Source: Paracoccus halophilus (GTDB lineage: Bacteria > Pseudomonadota > Alphaproteobacteria > Rhodobacterales > Rhodobacteraceae). From it: a stretch of 64,000 nucleotides of DNA. Location: positions 1 to 64,000 of the forward strand of contig NZ_JRKN01000004.1 of assembly GCF_000763905.1 (NCBI RefSeq). The letters run 5' to 3'. Below are positions 55,244-64,000 of this stretch, in pieces; within the stretch, counting starts at the first letter, position 1, and each line of letters starts with the position of its first letter. Position numbers and translations under genes: made by a program. The notes beneath the pieces are model-generated. The model was not told the origin of the DNA. It saw only the letters and a program-made list of their open reading frames with translations, and did no database searches.

Positions 55244-56062
55244 ATGACCCGTCCGTCACAGCCGTCAGCCGTCGAAGCAGTCGATGACACAAGTCGCAGC
55301 TATGATGTCCCGCCGGTGACGCGGGACTTCAGCCTGTTGCGCTATATCAGCGAGGGGAACCGCTGCCGGAACATGTCGCGGGCCGCATCGGCGCTGGATA
55401 TCAACAGAACGACCCTGCTGCGTCTGCTGCACACGCTGGAACGCGAAAACATGATCGAACGCGACGAGGGTGACGGCGGCTATCGGCTGTCCTATGGCCT
55501 TCTGGAACTGGCGTCGAGCATGCTGTCCTCGCGCGATGTGGCGCGCCTGGCGCGGCCGCTTCTGGCGCGGCTCGCCTCGGATGTGGGGCTTTCCGCGCAT
55601 CTGGGGGTGCTGTCCGGGGCGGATGTCATCGTCCTGGTCCGCGAGGCGCCCGAGGTGCGGCTGGTCAGCAATATCCGCGAAGGCAGCCGGCTGCCCGCCT
55701 ATGCGACCGTCATGGGCCGGATCATCCTTGCCAATATGTCGACCGACGAGGTGCACGCGACCCTCTCGGCCCAGAAGCTGACGGCGATCACCCAGCATAC
55801 GGCGGTGACGCTGGAACAGCTGGACGAGCAGCTTGCAGCAGACCGCGCCGAGGGGCTGGCATGGTCGGCCGGAAATTATGAATCCGGCATCGGCTCCTGC
55901 GCGGCAGTGGTGCTGGACCACTCGAACCGGCCGGTTGCCGCGATCAGCGTGGCCGGGCAGCAAAGCACGTTCGAACCCGAAAGCGAGGCGCGCCAGCTTA
56001 TCGCCGACCGCCTGCGGGGAACGGCGCAGCAGCTTTCCTCGCTGATGGGGGCGCAGCGCTGA
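55244..56062 (+). CDS. IclR family transcriptional regulator
   Basis: A 272-residue regulator. The N-terminal winged helix reads FSLLRYISEGNRCRNMSRAASALDINRTTLLRLLHTLERENMI, and the C-terminal effector domain has LGVLSGADVIVLVREAPEVRLVSN, AYATVMGRIILANMS and YESGIGSCAAVVLD. IclR proteins often control aromatic or short-acid catabolism. The dyad GAAACATTCGTTCC (55209-55222) lies just upstream of its start, and a cluster of TGAAC half-sites lies upstream of the following transporter gene, both possible targets. It appears intact in an otherwise damaged neighbourhood. Confidence 0.9.
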   Translation: MTRPSQPSAVEAVDDTSRSYDVPPVTRDFSLLRYISEGNRCRNMSRAASALDINRTTLLRLLHTLERENMIERDEGDGGYRLSYGLLELASSMLSSRDVARLARPLLARLASDVGLSAHLGVLSGADVIVLVREAPEVRLVSNIREGSRLPAYATVMGRIILANMSTDEVHATLSAQKLTAITQHTAVTLEQLDEQLAADRAEGLAWSAGNYESGIGSCAAVVLDHSNRPVAAISVAGQQSTFEPESEARQLIADRLRGTAQQLSSLMGAQR

Positions 56063-56194
56063 ACTGCCCCGAATTGCGGCCTGGGCGGCTTTGCAACCGG
56101 GGCTGCAGGCCATGTTTGCGGCCGGATGCGCCCTCCCGCTGACGAGACGGCAATGCTGTTCTTGTCCGACTCGCGAAACTTCGCCATCAAAATT

Positions 56195-56219
56195 TGAACA
56201 ATAAGTTCATATTTGAACT
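56195..56219. promoter_or_regulatory. Overlapping TGAAC inverted repeats before the transporter remnant
   Basis: TGAAC-AATAA-GTTCA (56195-56209) overlaps AGTTCA-TATT-TGAACT (56204-56219), giving three evenly spaced half-sites in an AT-rich patch 12 bases before the binding-protein start. The arrangement fits a regulator operator, most simply that of the adjacent IclR protein. Binding is inferred from position and symmetry only. Confidence 0.5.
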
Positions 56220-56231
56220 GTAAGGGGAGAA

Positions 56232-57734
56232 ATGCACTTGACGAGACGCGATTTCATGCTGGGTACGGCCGGCGGCGCGGCGATGCTGTCGCTGGCGGGG
56301 ACCGGACAGGCATAAGGTAAGGCTTTCAACTTCATCACGCCCTTCACCCTGTCGCTGGCCTTCGCCCCCGTCCTTTATGCGGATGCCGCCGGCTACTATG
56401 CCGATGAGGGGCTGGAGACGAATGTCCAGGCCGGCAAGGGGGCGGCGCTGGCGGCGCAGATGACCATCGCGGGGCAGATGGATGCCGGGCGCACCGGCGG
56501 CACGAATTACATGATCTCGCGCATCGAGAACGACGCGCCGCTGATCTCGATCGCCACCATCGCGCAGCTGTCGCCGTTCTATGTGCTCTCCTCGGCGGAA
56601 AACCCGGTCAACAGCATCGCCGATCTGGCCGGGCGCACGGTCGGCATGGCCACGCTGGGCGGCTCGATGGAGGGGACGCTGAACATGATGCTGGCCGGTG
56701 AAGGCATCGCCGCCGAATCGGTCGAAAAGGTGAAGGTGGCGGATTCGGCCGCCTCTTTTGCGCTGATCGAGGCCGGTCGCGCGGGCGCCTTTCTGGGCAA
56801 TACCTCGTCCATGGTGATCGCAAGTTCGGCCCGCGACGACGTGGTGGTGATGCCCATCGACGACGGCATGCCGGGTCAGGTCTATGTCGCCCGCCCCGAC
56901 CAGATCGCCGCCGATCCCGACCGGTTCATCGCCTTCCTGCGCGCCACCCATCGCGCCGCCAGCGAAATCGTGCAGGCCGGCGATCTGACCCCGATCCTGA
57001 CCCGCATCGGCGAAAAGCACGATGTCTCCAGCCTCAAGAACACCGAGACGGCCACCAGGGACCTGCGCGCCAATGCCGAAAACTGGGCCGCCAAGGGCCA
57101 GCAGAACATCCTGCGCAACGTGCCCGAAATATGGGAACGCGCGACGAAACTGCTGGTCGATGGCACGCACGGCACGCGCGCCCTGGCCGAAGGCCTTGCC
57201 ATGGCGCGGGTCGAGATGCTGGAATGGGCCTTCAAGCCGTTTATCGTCTGCCTGCAGCTGATCCCCAAGATCGCGCTGGCACCCCTGTTCATCCTGTGGT
57301 TCGGCTTCGGCATCGAATCCAAGATCGTGATTTCGGCGGCCCTGTCCTTCTTTCCGGTCTTTTCCAATTCGCTCGTCGCCTTCCGCTCGGTCGAGCCGGG
57401 CGACCGCGACGTGTTCACCATGCTGCAGGCGAATCCGCTCCAGCGCTTCCTGATGCTGGATCTGCCGACCGCGCTGCCGGTGGTCCTGGCGGGGATGGAG
57501 GTCGCGGTGGTCATGTCGATGATCGGCGCCATCGTCGGCGAGTTCATCGGCGGCAACGAGGGGCTGGGCTATCTGGCCGTGGCCATGCTGCAGGAATTGC
57601 AGGTGCCGGGACTGTTCGCGGTGATCGTGTTCCTGACGCTGATCGGGCTGTCGCTCTATACGCTGATCTCGAAGCTGCGCGGCTGGCTGACGCCCTGGCA
57701 TGCCTCGGTCACCGGCCGGGCGCCGGATCACTGA
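56232..57734 (+). pseudogene. Broken NMT1/SsuA-type binding protein fused to a truncated ABC permease
   Basis: ATG 56232 starts a Tat signal peptide (MHLTRRDFMLGTAGGAAMLSLAG) that meets an in-frame TAA at 56313-56315, just where cleavage is expected; CAA to TAA would explain it. The same frame then continues as a nitrate/sulfonate/taurine-type binding protein (FTLSLAFAPVLYADAAGYYADEGLE; DLAGRTVGMATLGGSMEGTLN) to about residue 310. From about GLAMARVEMLEW (near 57200) it becomes the C-terminal two-thirds of an ABC permease (LQLIPKIALAPLFILWFGFG; EFIGGNEGLGYLAVAM). The permease N-terminus and the ATPase gene are missing. Nonsense plus fusion make function unlikely. Confidence 0.8.
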
Positions 57735-57887
57735 GGCCGGGAAGCAGGGGGAGGGGGCTTCGCCGGCGACCCGACGCCGAGGTTCGGGCGGCCAGCCTGC
57801 GCATTCAGCAAGCGCTTTCGCATCATCGGCGGATTGAACCCGCCTGGCGGCGCGATCCTCAGCCTGTTGGCGGCGCCCCGGACAGCT

Positions 57888-58970
57888 TCACCGGCTCAAC
57901 CCGCCCGCCACGCTTGGCACATCCCCTGCGGCGAAGCCGTAATGCCGCAGCCAGCGCAGGTCGCTTTCGAAAAAGGCGCGCAGGTCCGGGATGCCGTATT
58001 TCAGCATCGCCAGACGGTCGATGCCCATGCCGAAGGCGAAGCCCTGGAATTTCTCGGGGTCGATGCCGCCGGCGGCCAGGACCTTGGGGTGAACCATGCC
58101 CGAGCCGAGGATCTCCATCCAGCTGTCGCCCTGGCCGATGCTCAGCTTGCCACCTTCCCACGAGCAGCGGATATCGACCTCGGCCGAGGGTTCGGTAAAG
58201 GGGAAATGGCTGGCGCGGAAACGCAGCTCGACCTCATCGACCTCGAAAAAGGCGCGGCAGAATTCCTCGAGCACCCATTTCAGGTTGGCCATGGAAATGT
58301 CGGGGCCAAGGGCCAGCCCCTCGACCTGATGAAACATCGGCGTATGGGTCTGGTCCATGTCCATGCGATAGACGCGGCCCGGGCAGATCACGCGGATGGG
58401 CGCGCCGCTGTCCTGCATGGCGCGGATCTGCACCGGCGAGGTATGGGTGCGCAGCACATGCGGCGGGCGGTCGTCGCCCGCCGCGCGGGCCATGAAGAAG
58501 GTGTCGTGTTCCTGCCGCGCGGGATGTTCGGGCGGGATGTTCAGCGCGTCGAAATTGTACCAGTCGCTTTCGATCTGCGGCCCCTCGGCCACGGCGAAAC
58601 CCATATCGGGGAAGATCGTGGTGACCTCCTCGGTGACCTGGCTGACCGGGTGGATCGAGCCCTGCGGACGCGGCCGCCCGGGCAGGGTCACGTCCAGCCA
58701 TTCGTCGCGCAGCCGGACGTCCAGCGCCGCATCCTCAAGCCCCTGCTTGCGGGCGCGCAGGGCGGCGTCGATCTCGTCCTTGAGGCGGTTCAGGGCGGCG
58801 CCGGTGGTCTGGCGCTCCTCGGGGGGCATGCGCCCCAGTTCCTTCATCTTGCCGCTGATCTCGCCCTTCTTGCCAAGGGCGGCAAGGCGCACTTCCTCCA
58901 GCGCCTCGGTATCGGCGGCGCCCGAGATGCGGGTCAGATAGGACTGGCGAAGCGTTTCGATGTCGGACAT
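57888..58970 (-). CDS. pheS: Phenylalanyl-tRNA synthetase alpha subunit
   Basis: A 360-residue class II synthetase subunit. The N-terminal coiled coil (residues 1-90, [21 protein letters not shown]) binds tRNA. The class II motifs are [19 protein letters not shown] (motif 1), [27 protein letters not shown] (motif 2) and [22 protein letters not shown] (motif 3). The length is normal. pheT is not adjacent; the downstream neighbour is the convergent transporter remnant across 153 bases in which I see no gene. Confidence 0.97.
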   Translation of the reverse strand: MSDIETLRQSYLTRISGAADTEALEEVRLAALGKKGEISGKMKELGRMPPEERQTTGAALNRLKDEIDAALRARKQGLEDAALDVRLRDEWLDVTLPGRPRPQGSIHPVSQVTEEVTTIFPDMGFAVAEGPQIESDWYNFDALNIPPEHPARQEHDTFFMARAAGDDRPPHVLRTHTSPVQIRAMQDSGAPIRVICPGRVYRMDMDQTHTPMFHQVEGLALGPDISMANLKWVLEEFCRAFFEVDEVELRFRASHFPFTEPSAEVDIRCSWEGGKLSIGQGDSWMEILGSGMVHPKVLAAGGIDPEKFQGFAFGMGIDRLAMLKYGIPDLRAFFESDLRWLRHYGFAAGDVPSVAGGLSR

Positions 58971-59029
58971 GGCGGTCTTCCCTGCGGTTCGGGCAGCCGA
59001 TTAGCATGCGGGACGCGCGGGGAAAAGCC

Positions 59030-59374
59030 TCAGCGGGTCAGCGTCTCGGCCACCAGTTCCACGGGCCGGCACAGGCGCACGCCGCCGGGGCCGCAGACGA
59101 TCGGGCGTTCGACCAGCAGCGGGTTTTCGACCATGGCCGCCAGGATCGCCTCGTCATCCGCCGCCTCGAGGCCGCGTTCCCTTGCATCGGTGCCCTTGAC
59201 GCGCAGCGCCTGCCGGGGGGTCAGCCCGGCCGCCGCGAACAGCCCCAGCAACTGGGCGCGGCTCCAGCCCGCCCTGGCATAGTCGATGACGCAGGGCTCA
59301 TGCCCGGCATCGCGGATCATCTGCAGCACCTTGCGCGAGGTGCTGCAGGTCGGCTTGTGATGGATGACGATCAT
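59030..59374 (-). CDS. arsC: ArsC family arsenate reductase-like protein
   Basis: A 114-residue thioredoxin-fold protein from ATG 59374 (GGAG eight bases upstream). The catalytic motif HHKPTCSTSRKVLQMI has the active-site Cys11-type position. NPLLVERPIV near the C-terminus carries the Arg-containing ERPIV motif of glutaredoxin-dependent arsenate reductases. Spx/YffB-like relatives share the fold, but the RPIV motif favours ArsC. No arsenite exporter or ArsR is adjacent, so the physiological role is open. It lies downstream of, and four bases from, the symporter gene. Confidence 0.85.
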   Translation of the reverse strand: MIVIHHKPTCSTSRKVLQMIRDAGHEPCVIDYARAGWSRAQLLGLFAAAGLTPRQALRVKGTDARERGLEAADDEAILAAMVENPLLVERPIVCGPGGVRLCRPVELVAETLTR

Positions 59375-59378
59375 GCGT

Positions 59379-60788
59379 TCAACTCCAGATCGTTTTGCTG
59401 ACGCCCGGGGCAAGCTCGGGGTGGTCGGCGATGCGGAAGGTCGGGTTGCGGCCTTCGCGGCGCTGGCGCAGGTAATCCTGCGTGACATAGGCGATGGTGC
59501 CCGACAGCGCCACGATGGCGACCAGGTTGATCGTGGCCATCAGCCCCATCGAGGCATCGGCAAAGTCGAACACCGTCTGCACCTTCTGGATCGCGCCCCA
59601 GACGACCATCGCCATGACCGCGGCGCGCAGCGCGATGACCGGCGTCTGGCTGCCATGGCCCAGAAAGATCATGGCGTTTTCCGCATAGGCGTAATTGCCG
59701 ATGATCGAGGTAAAGGCAAAGAAGAAGATCGCGATCGCCACGAAATAATGGCCAAAGGCGCCGAAATGTTCGCCAAAGGCGTTCTGGGTCAGCACCACGC
59801 CGGTATTCGTCTCGGACGGGATGGCGCCCGACAGCAGGATCATGATCGCGGTCGCGGTGCAGACCAGCAGCGTGTCGATGAACACGCCAAGCGCCTGCAC
59901 GAAGCCCTGGCTTGACGGGTGATGCGGATCGGGCACGGCGACAGCGGCAATATTGGGCGCCGAGCCCATGCCCGCCTCGTTCGAGAACAGGCCGCGCTTG
60001 ACCCCGTTCATCAGCGCCGCCATGACGCCGCCGGTGACGCCGCCGGCGGCCTCCTGCAGGCCGAAGGCCGAGCCGATGATCGAACCCAGCACGGCCGGCA
60101 CCTCGGCGATATTGGTGATCAGCACCCAGAGCGCGGCCAGCAGATAGGCGCCGGCCATGAAGGGCACGACGAATTCCGCGACACGCGCGATCTGCGGGAT
60201 GCCGCCAAAGATGATGATGCCCGAAAGGGCGGCCAGGCCGAGGCCGATCCAGACCTTGTTGATCGCCAGTGTGCCGGCGGCGGCCTCAGCGATGGAATTG
60301 GCCTGCACGGCGTTGAAGATCAGCCCGAAGGCCAGGATCAGCGCGACGGCGAAGATCGCCGCCAGCCAACCCTGTCCCAGCCCTTTCTGGATATAGATGG
60401 CCGGGCCGCCGCGATACATGCCGTCGGGGCCGTGTTCCTTGTAAAGCTGGGCCAGCGTCGATTCCGCATAGGCCGTGGCCATGCCGACCAGCGCCACCAT
60501 CCACATCCAGAAGATCGCCCCCGGGCCGCCCAGCGTGATGGCGACCGCGACGCCCGCGATATTGCCGGTGCCGACGCGGCTGGCCAGCGAGACGGTCAGC
60601 GCCTGAAAGGGCGAGATCCCGTCCCTGTCCCCCTCGCGCGAGCCGAAGACGCAGCGAAACATCTCGCCGAAATGGCGGAACTGGAGGAAGCCCAGCCGAA
60701 AGGTGAAATAGATCCCGACCGCCAGCAGGCCATAGATCAGCACATAGCCCCAGAAGATGGTGTTGAGAAAACCGATTATGGCGTTCAT
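59379..60788 (-). CDS. Alanine/glycine:sodium symporter (AGCS family)
   Basis: A 469-residue integral membrane transporter with about eleven helices, importing alanine or glycine with sodium. Family motifs include LTVSLASRVGTGNIAGVAVAITLGGPGAIFWMW, GGPAIYIQKGLGQGWLA, FSNEAGMGSAPNIAAVA and TSIIGNYAYAENAM. ATG 60788 has GGGGAG upstream. Alanine dehydrogenase and its likely Lrp regulator lie 2 kb away, which suggests alanine use as a carbon or nitrogen source. Confidence 0.95.
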   Translation of the reverse strand: MNAIIGFLNTIFWGYVLIYGLLAVGIYFTFRLGFLQFRHFGEMFRCVFGSREGDRDGISPFQALTVSLASRVGTGNIAGVAVAITLGGPGAIFWMWMVALVGMATAYAESTLAQLYKEHGPDGMYRGGPAIYIQKGLGQGWLAAIFAVALILAFGLIFNAVQANSIAEAAAGTLAINKVWIGLGLAALSGIIIFGGIPQIARVAEFVVPFMAGAYLLAALWVLITNIAEVPAVLGSIIGSAFGLQEAAGGVTGGVMAALMNGVKRGLFSNEAGMGSAPNIAAVAVPDPHHPSSQGFVQALGVFIDTLLVCTATAIMILLSGAIPSETNTGVVLTQNAFGEHFGAFGHYFVAIAIFFFAFTSIIGNYAYAENAMIFLGHGSQTPVIALRAAVMAMVVWGAIQKVQTVFDFADASMGLMATINLVAIVALSGTIAYVTQDYLRQRREGRNPTFRIADHPELAPGVSKTIWS

Positions 60789-60846
60789 TGCGACGCTCCC
60801 CTTGTTTCGGGGATTGTGTAACGGTTTCGTGATGGGGGCAAGCCGT

Positions 60847-62208
60847 CTAGCGGGCGGTGACGCCCAGCCAGACGCCGCCATGGGGCCGCAAGGTCAGGAT
60901 CATGCGCGGCTGCGGCGCCCGGTCGGTCAGGGCAAAGCGGAACCGCGCCAGCAGCGTGGCCAGAATGATGACCGCCTCTTGCAGGGCGAAGCTGGCGCCG
61001 ATGCAGATGCGCGGCCCGGCGCCAAAGGGCAGAAAGGCAAAGCGGTCGCGCGGCGGTGCCTCGGGGGCAAAGCGATCCGGGTCGAAACGGTCGGGATCCT
61101 CCCATAGCAGGTGATGGCGATGCAGCGCATAGATCGGCAGCACGATGGTATCGCGGGGGCGCACCTCGCGCCCGCAAAGCGTATCGGGGCTGCGCGCCGT
61201 GCGCGACAGGAACGCCGCCGGCGGGTAAAGGCGCAGCGTCTCCTCGACGATCTGGCGGATATAGGTCAGGCGCGGCAGGTCCGCGACGCCGGCGGCATCA
61301 TCGCCCAGGGCGGCGCGGGCCTCGGTCGCGGCGCGGTCCTGCACCTGCGGGTCAAAGGCCAGCAGATAGAGCGCCCAGGCCAGCGTCAGCGCCGTCGTCT
61401 CGTGCCCGGCGACGATGAAGGTCAGCAGATTGTCGCGCAGCTCGGCCCCGTTCATGCGGCGGTGGGTCTCGGGGTCCTCGCCCGCGCGCAGCAGGTCCAG
61501 CAGGTCCGGCACCGGGCGCGGCCCCGCGCGGGCGCGGGCGAGGATCGCCTCGTCCGCGAAGCGCTTCATGCGGCGCAGATCGCCGCCCGCAAACAGGCGG
61601 CCGGGGCGCGGAATCCAGCCCGGCAGGCCCATGATGTCCAGAACCGAGACCCGCGCCGCGCCGGCGATATAGTCGTCGATGGCGTGATGCACGGCGTCCC
61701 GGTCAAAGCCCTCATCGCCGGAAAAGGTCACGTCCGAGATCACCTCGAATGTCGCGGCCACGGTTTCCTCGAAGATATCGACCGGGCCGGTCGCGGCAGC
61801 CAGACGGCGGCTGCTGGCCTCGGCGGCGGCGGTCATCACCGGGGCCAGCGCCTCGACATTGCGCTGCGCGAAGGCGGGCGCGGCGGCCAGCCGCTGCCAG
61901 CGCCAATGCGCGCCCTCGGCGACAAAGAGCGACTGGCCGATGGCGGGCTCGAGGATCAGGCGGGTGACCAGCGATTTCGGATAATCCTCGACCTGGTCCT
62001 TGAGGATGCGGCGCAGCGCGCCCGGGTCCATCACCATGTGCCAGCGCGCGCCGGTCCGCCCCGAGACCATCGGCTGACGCGTCGCAAGCTCGGGGATCAG
62101 TTCCAGCACATTGCGCCGCGCCGCCACCGCGCTGGCGATCACCCCCATCATCCGCGTGTTCAGGCGGACGCGGGCGGGGTAATGCGATGCGGAATCGTCG
62201 GTGGGCAT
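60847..62208 (-). CDS. Cytochrome P450
   Basis: A 453-residue soluble P450. The I-helix oxygen-binding motif is [15 protein letters not shown], the K-helix ExxR is [17 protein letters not shown], and the haem loop [14 protein letters not shown] places the axial Cys at about residue 402. No membrane anchor. It resembles bacterial P450s with fatty-acid-hydroxylase-like K-helix regions, but the substrate cannot be read. Redox partners are not adjacent. It lies between the symporter and the Lrp gene on the same strand. Confidence 0.95.
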   Translation of the reverse strand: MPTDDSASHYPARVRLNTRMMGVIASAVAARRNVLELIPELATRQPMVSGRTGARWHMVMDPGALRRILKDQVEDYPKSLVTRLILEPAIGQSLFVAEGAHWRWQRLAAAPAFAQRNVEALAPVMTAAAEASSRRLAAATGPVDIFEETVAATFEVISDVTFSGDEGFDRDAVHHAIDDYIAGAARVSVLDIMGLPGWIPRPGRLFAGGDLRRMKRFADEAILARARAGPRPVPDLLDLLRAGEDPETHRRMNGAELRDNLLTFIVAGHETTALTLAWALYLLAFDPQVQDRAATEARAALGDDAAGVADLPRLTYIRQIVEETLRLYPPAAFLSRTARSPDTLCGREVRPRDTIVLPIYALHRHHLLWEDPDRFDPDRFAPEAPPRDRFAFLPFGAGPRICIGASFALQEAVIILATLLARFRFALTDRAPQPRMILTLRPHGGVWLGVTAR

Positions 62209-62280
62209 GGCAGGGAACGGGCAGGGGGGCGTGGGTTCCGCCCAGCATGCGCCAGATGCCGGCCGATCTCAACGCCCTGT

Positions 62281-62742
62281 CTAGACCGGCAGCGCTGTGG
62301 TCTGCGCCACCGTCCGCAGCGAGAACGAGGATTGCATCTGCGCGACCCCGGGCAGTTTCGCCAGCCGCTGGCGGTGGATGCGGGCGAAATCGTCGGTATC
62401 CTGCGCCACCACCTTGAGCAGGTAATCGGCCGAGCCGGCCATCAGGTGGCATTCCAGCACGTCCGGGATGGTGCGCACCGCGCGCTCGAATGCCTCGAGC
62501 AATTCGTCCGCCTGACCCGACAGGGTGATCTCGACAAAGACCGTGGTCGGGCGCTCCAGCTTGCGGGCGTCGAGCAGCGCGACATAGCCGCGGATGACGC
62601 CGATTTCCTCCAGGCGCTGCACCCGGCGGTGGCAGGCACTGGGCGACAGGTTGATCTCGGCGGCCAGGTCGGCATTGGTCATCCGCCCGTCGCGTTGCAG
62701 CACCGACAGGATGCGGCGATCCGTTGCGTCCATCTCGATCAT
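62281..62742 (-). CDS. Lrp/AsnC family regulator
   Basis: A 153-residue regulator: N-terminal helix-turn-helix (ILSVLQRDGRMTNADLAAEINLSPSACHRRVQRLEEIGVI) and C-terminal RAM ligand-binding domain (VFVEITLSGQADELLEAFERAV; LMAGSADYLLKVVAQD). It is divergent from ald with 132 bases between the starts. Lrp-type activation of an adjacent ald by alanine is known in several bacteria and is the likely arrangement here. ATG 62742 has AGGGA upstream; ATG 62733 is an alternative. Confidence 0.93.
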   Translation of the reverse strand: MIEMDATDRRILSVLQRDGRMTNADLAAEINLSPSACHRRVQRLEEIGVIRGYVALLDARKLERPTTVFVEITLSGQADELLEAFERAVRTIPDVLECHLMAGSADYLLKVVAQDTDDFARIHRQRLAKLPGVAQMQSSFSLRTVAQTTALPV

Positions 62743-62874
62743 CGGCGAACATCCCTGCCTGGCCGGTTCCCGCGTGGGAATTTTCTTCGACCATAACGGT
62801 TGAAAAAGCGCAGCTTAAGCAGAAAATGCGAAAATCGCTGTGTCTCCATCCAGGCGCAACATAGGAGGATGACC

Positions 62875-63993
62875 ATGAAGATCGGATGCCCAACCGAAAT
62901 CAAATCCCAGGAGTTCCGCGTCGGCATGACCCCCGAGGCCGCGCAGGAGGCGGTCGCGCATGGCCATGACGTGCTGATCCAGACGGGCGCGGGCGTCGGC
63001 TCGGGCTTTGCCGATGAGGATTATTCCGCCGCCGGAGCGCGTATCCTGCCCGATGCCGCAAGCGTCTTTGCCGAGGCCGAGATGATCGTGAAGGTCAAGG
63101 AGCCGCAGGCCGATGAACGCGCCATGCTGCGCAAGGGGCAGGTGCTGTTCACCTATCTGCATCTGGCACCCGATCCCGACCAGACCCGCGAATTGCTGGC
63201 CAGCGGCGTGACGGCCATCGCCTATGAGACGGTGACCGATACGCGCGGCGGGCTGCCGCTTCTGGCGCCCATGTCCGAGGTGGCCGGCCGTCTGGCGCCG
63301 CAGGTGGGCGCCTGGACGCTGCAAAAGGCCAATGGCGGCTCGGGCGTGCTGCTGGGGGGCGTGCCGGGGGTGCGGCCGGCGAATGTGCTGGTGGTCGGCG
63401 GCGGCGTCGTCGGTACGGCGGCGGCGCGCGTGGCGGTGGGCATGGGGGCGAATGTCACCGTGCTGGACCGCTCGGTCGCGCGGCTGAGCTATCTGGACGA
63501 TGTCTTCATGGGCCGGCTGACCACGCAATACGCGACCGAGGGCGCGATCACGGAATTGCTGCCCGGCACGGATATGGTGATCGGCGCGGTGCTGGTGCCG
63601 GGCGCGGCCGCGCCCAAGCTGGTGTCGCGCGCGCAGCTTGCCCTGATGAAGCCCGGCTCGGCGCTGGTCGATGTCGCCATCGACCAGGGCGGCTGTTTCG
63701 AGACCTCGCGCGCCACGACCCATCAGGACCCGATCTATGAGGTGGACGGGATCATGCATTACTGCGTGGCGAACATGCCGGGCGCGGTGGCGCGGACCTC
63801 GACCCGGGCGCTTGGCAATGCCACGCTGCCCTTCGTGCTGGCACTGGCGGGCAAGGGCTGGCGGCAGGCGCTGCGCGACGACGCCCATCTGCGCGCCGGG
63901 CTGGCCACGCATGAGGGCGCGCTGACATCCGGCCCGGTGGCGCAGGCGCAGGGTCTGGACTGGGTCCGGGCCGACAGCTTTCTGGACGCCTGA
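62875..63993 (+). CDS. ald: Alanine dehydrogenase
   Basis: A 372-residue NAD-dependent enzyme that converts L-alanine to pyruvate and ammonia. The N-terminus [46 protein letters not shown] with a catalytic His, the NAD motif [22 protein letters not shown], and [23 protein letters not shown] are all family-typical. I chose ATG 62875 because AGGAGG lies six bases upstream and directly touches the earlier ATG 62869. With the AGCS symporter and the Lrp regulator it forms a likely alanine-use module. Confidence 0.97.
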   Translation: MKIGCPTEIKSQEFRVGMTPEAAQEAVAHGHDVLIQTGAGVGSGFADEDYSAAGARILPDAASVFAEAEMIVKVKEPQADERAMLRKGQVLFTYLHLAPDPDQTRELLASGVTAIAYETVTDTRGGLPLLAPMSEVAGRLAPQVGAWTLQKANGGSGVLLGGVPGVRPANVLVVGGGVVGTAAARVAVGMGANVTVLDRSVARLSYLDDVFMGRLTTQYATEGAITELLPGTDMVIGAVLVPGAAAPKLVSRAQLALMKPGSALVDVAIDQGGCFETSRATTHQDPIYEVDGIMHYCVANMPGAVARTSTRALGNATLPFVLALAGKGWRQALRDDAHLRAGLATHEGALTSGPVAQAQGLDWVRADSFLDA

Positions 63994-64000
63994 CGTGGAT

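Noticed and set aside
61111-62796. A 561-codon plus-strand frame opposite the P450 and Lrp genes
   Set aside because: Antisense shadow; both minus-strand genes have complete catalytic or DNA-binding motifs.

Overview
The window looks like chromosomal DNA of a GC-rich alphaproteobacterium of the Rhodobacteraceae, most likely Paracoccus or a close relative. The evidence is high GC with strong third-position bias, gene neighbourhoods typical of that family (surE-pcm-nlpD; methyltransferase-heparinase-purH-lspA-DUF3035-M16-M16; TauE with TIGR02186), and a sigmaE-ChrR photooxidative-stress locus. No tRNA, rRNA, CRISPR array or prophage was seen. The first 98 bases form a near-perfect fold-back hairpin, which suggests the window begins at a contig end with an assembly artefact.

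Layout. 0-6.5 kb: 3' part of a beta-propeller gene with a strong terminator, an RND efflux pair (adaptor and inner-membrane pump), and lrgA-lrgB on the other strand. 6.6-13 kb: smc, then small genes (YbjN-like, RidA-like, glycerophosphodiesterase) and an N-acyltransferase preceded by a possible coupled 35-codon ORF. 13-21 kb: TIGR02186-TauE pair, surE-pcm-nlpD operon, and a three-gene operon on the minus strand (PIMT-like methyltransferase, TolC-type channel, PopZ-like protein). 21-34 kb: housekeeping genes (FAH hydrolase, thioesterase, selD, a 57-residue DUF1674 gene, RNA methyltransferase, heparinase II/III-like gene, purH, lspA, lipoprotein, two M16 peptidases, mutL). 34-39 kb: PQQ-type sugar dehydrogenase, NlpC/P60 peptidase, M17 aminopeptidase, unknown small protein, beta-carbonic anhydrase.

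39.2-47.9 kb is the most coherent functional unit. rpoE-chrR and an SDR gene run right; an overlapping five-gene operon runs left (FAD oxidoreductase, DUF1365, CFA-synthase-like methyltransferase, photolyase, TspO-like membrane protein). The two start from back-to-back promoters that both read TGATCC-N16-CGTA. A third match, TGATCC-N16-CGTAAG, lies upstream of a secreted fasciclin-domain gene 6 kb away. I infer a self-contained singlet-oxygen response.

48-50.9 kb encodes a large secreted metallophosphatase with an Asp/Gly/Arg/His-rich tandem repeat. 51-57.7 kb looks like a decayed aromatic-catabolism region: an orphan boxA, a DUF892 ferritin-like gene, a bicupin, an IclR regulator, an IS5-type transposase tail, and two in-frame chimeras (ferredoxin-reductase/FAD-monooxygenase and binding-protein/permease, the latter also with a stop codon after its Tat signal). 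57.9-64 kb returns to ordinary genes: pheS, arsC-like, alanine/sodium symporter, cytochrome P450, and a divergent Lrp regulator and alanine dehydrogenase.
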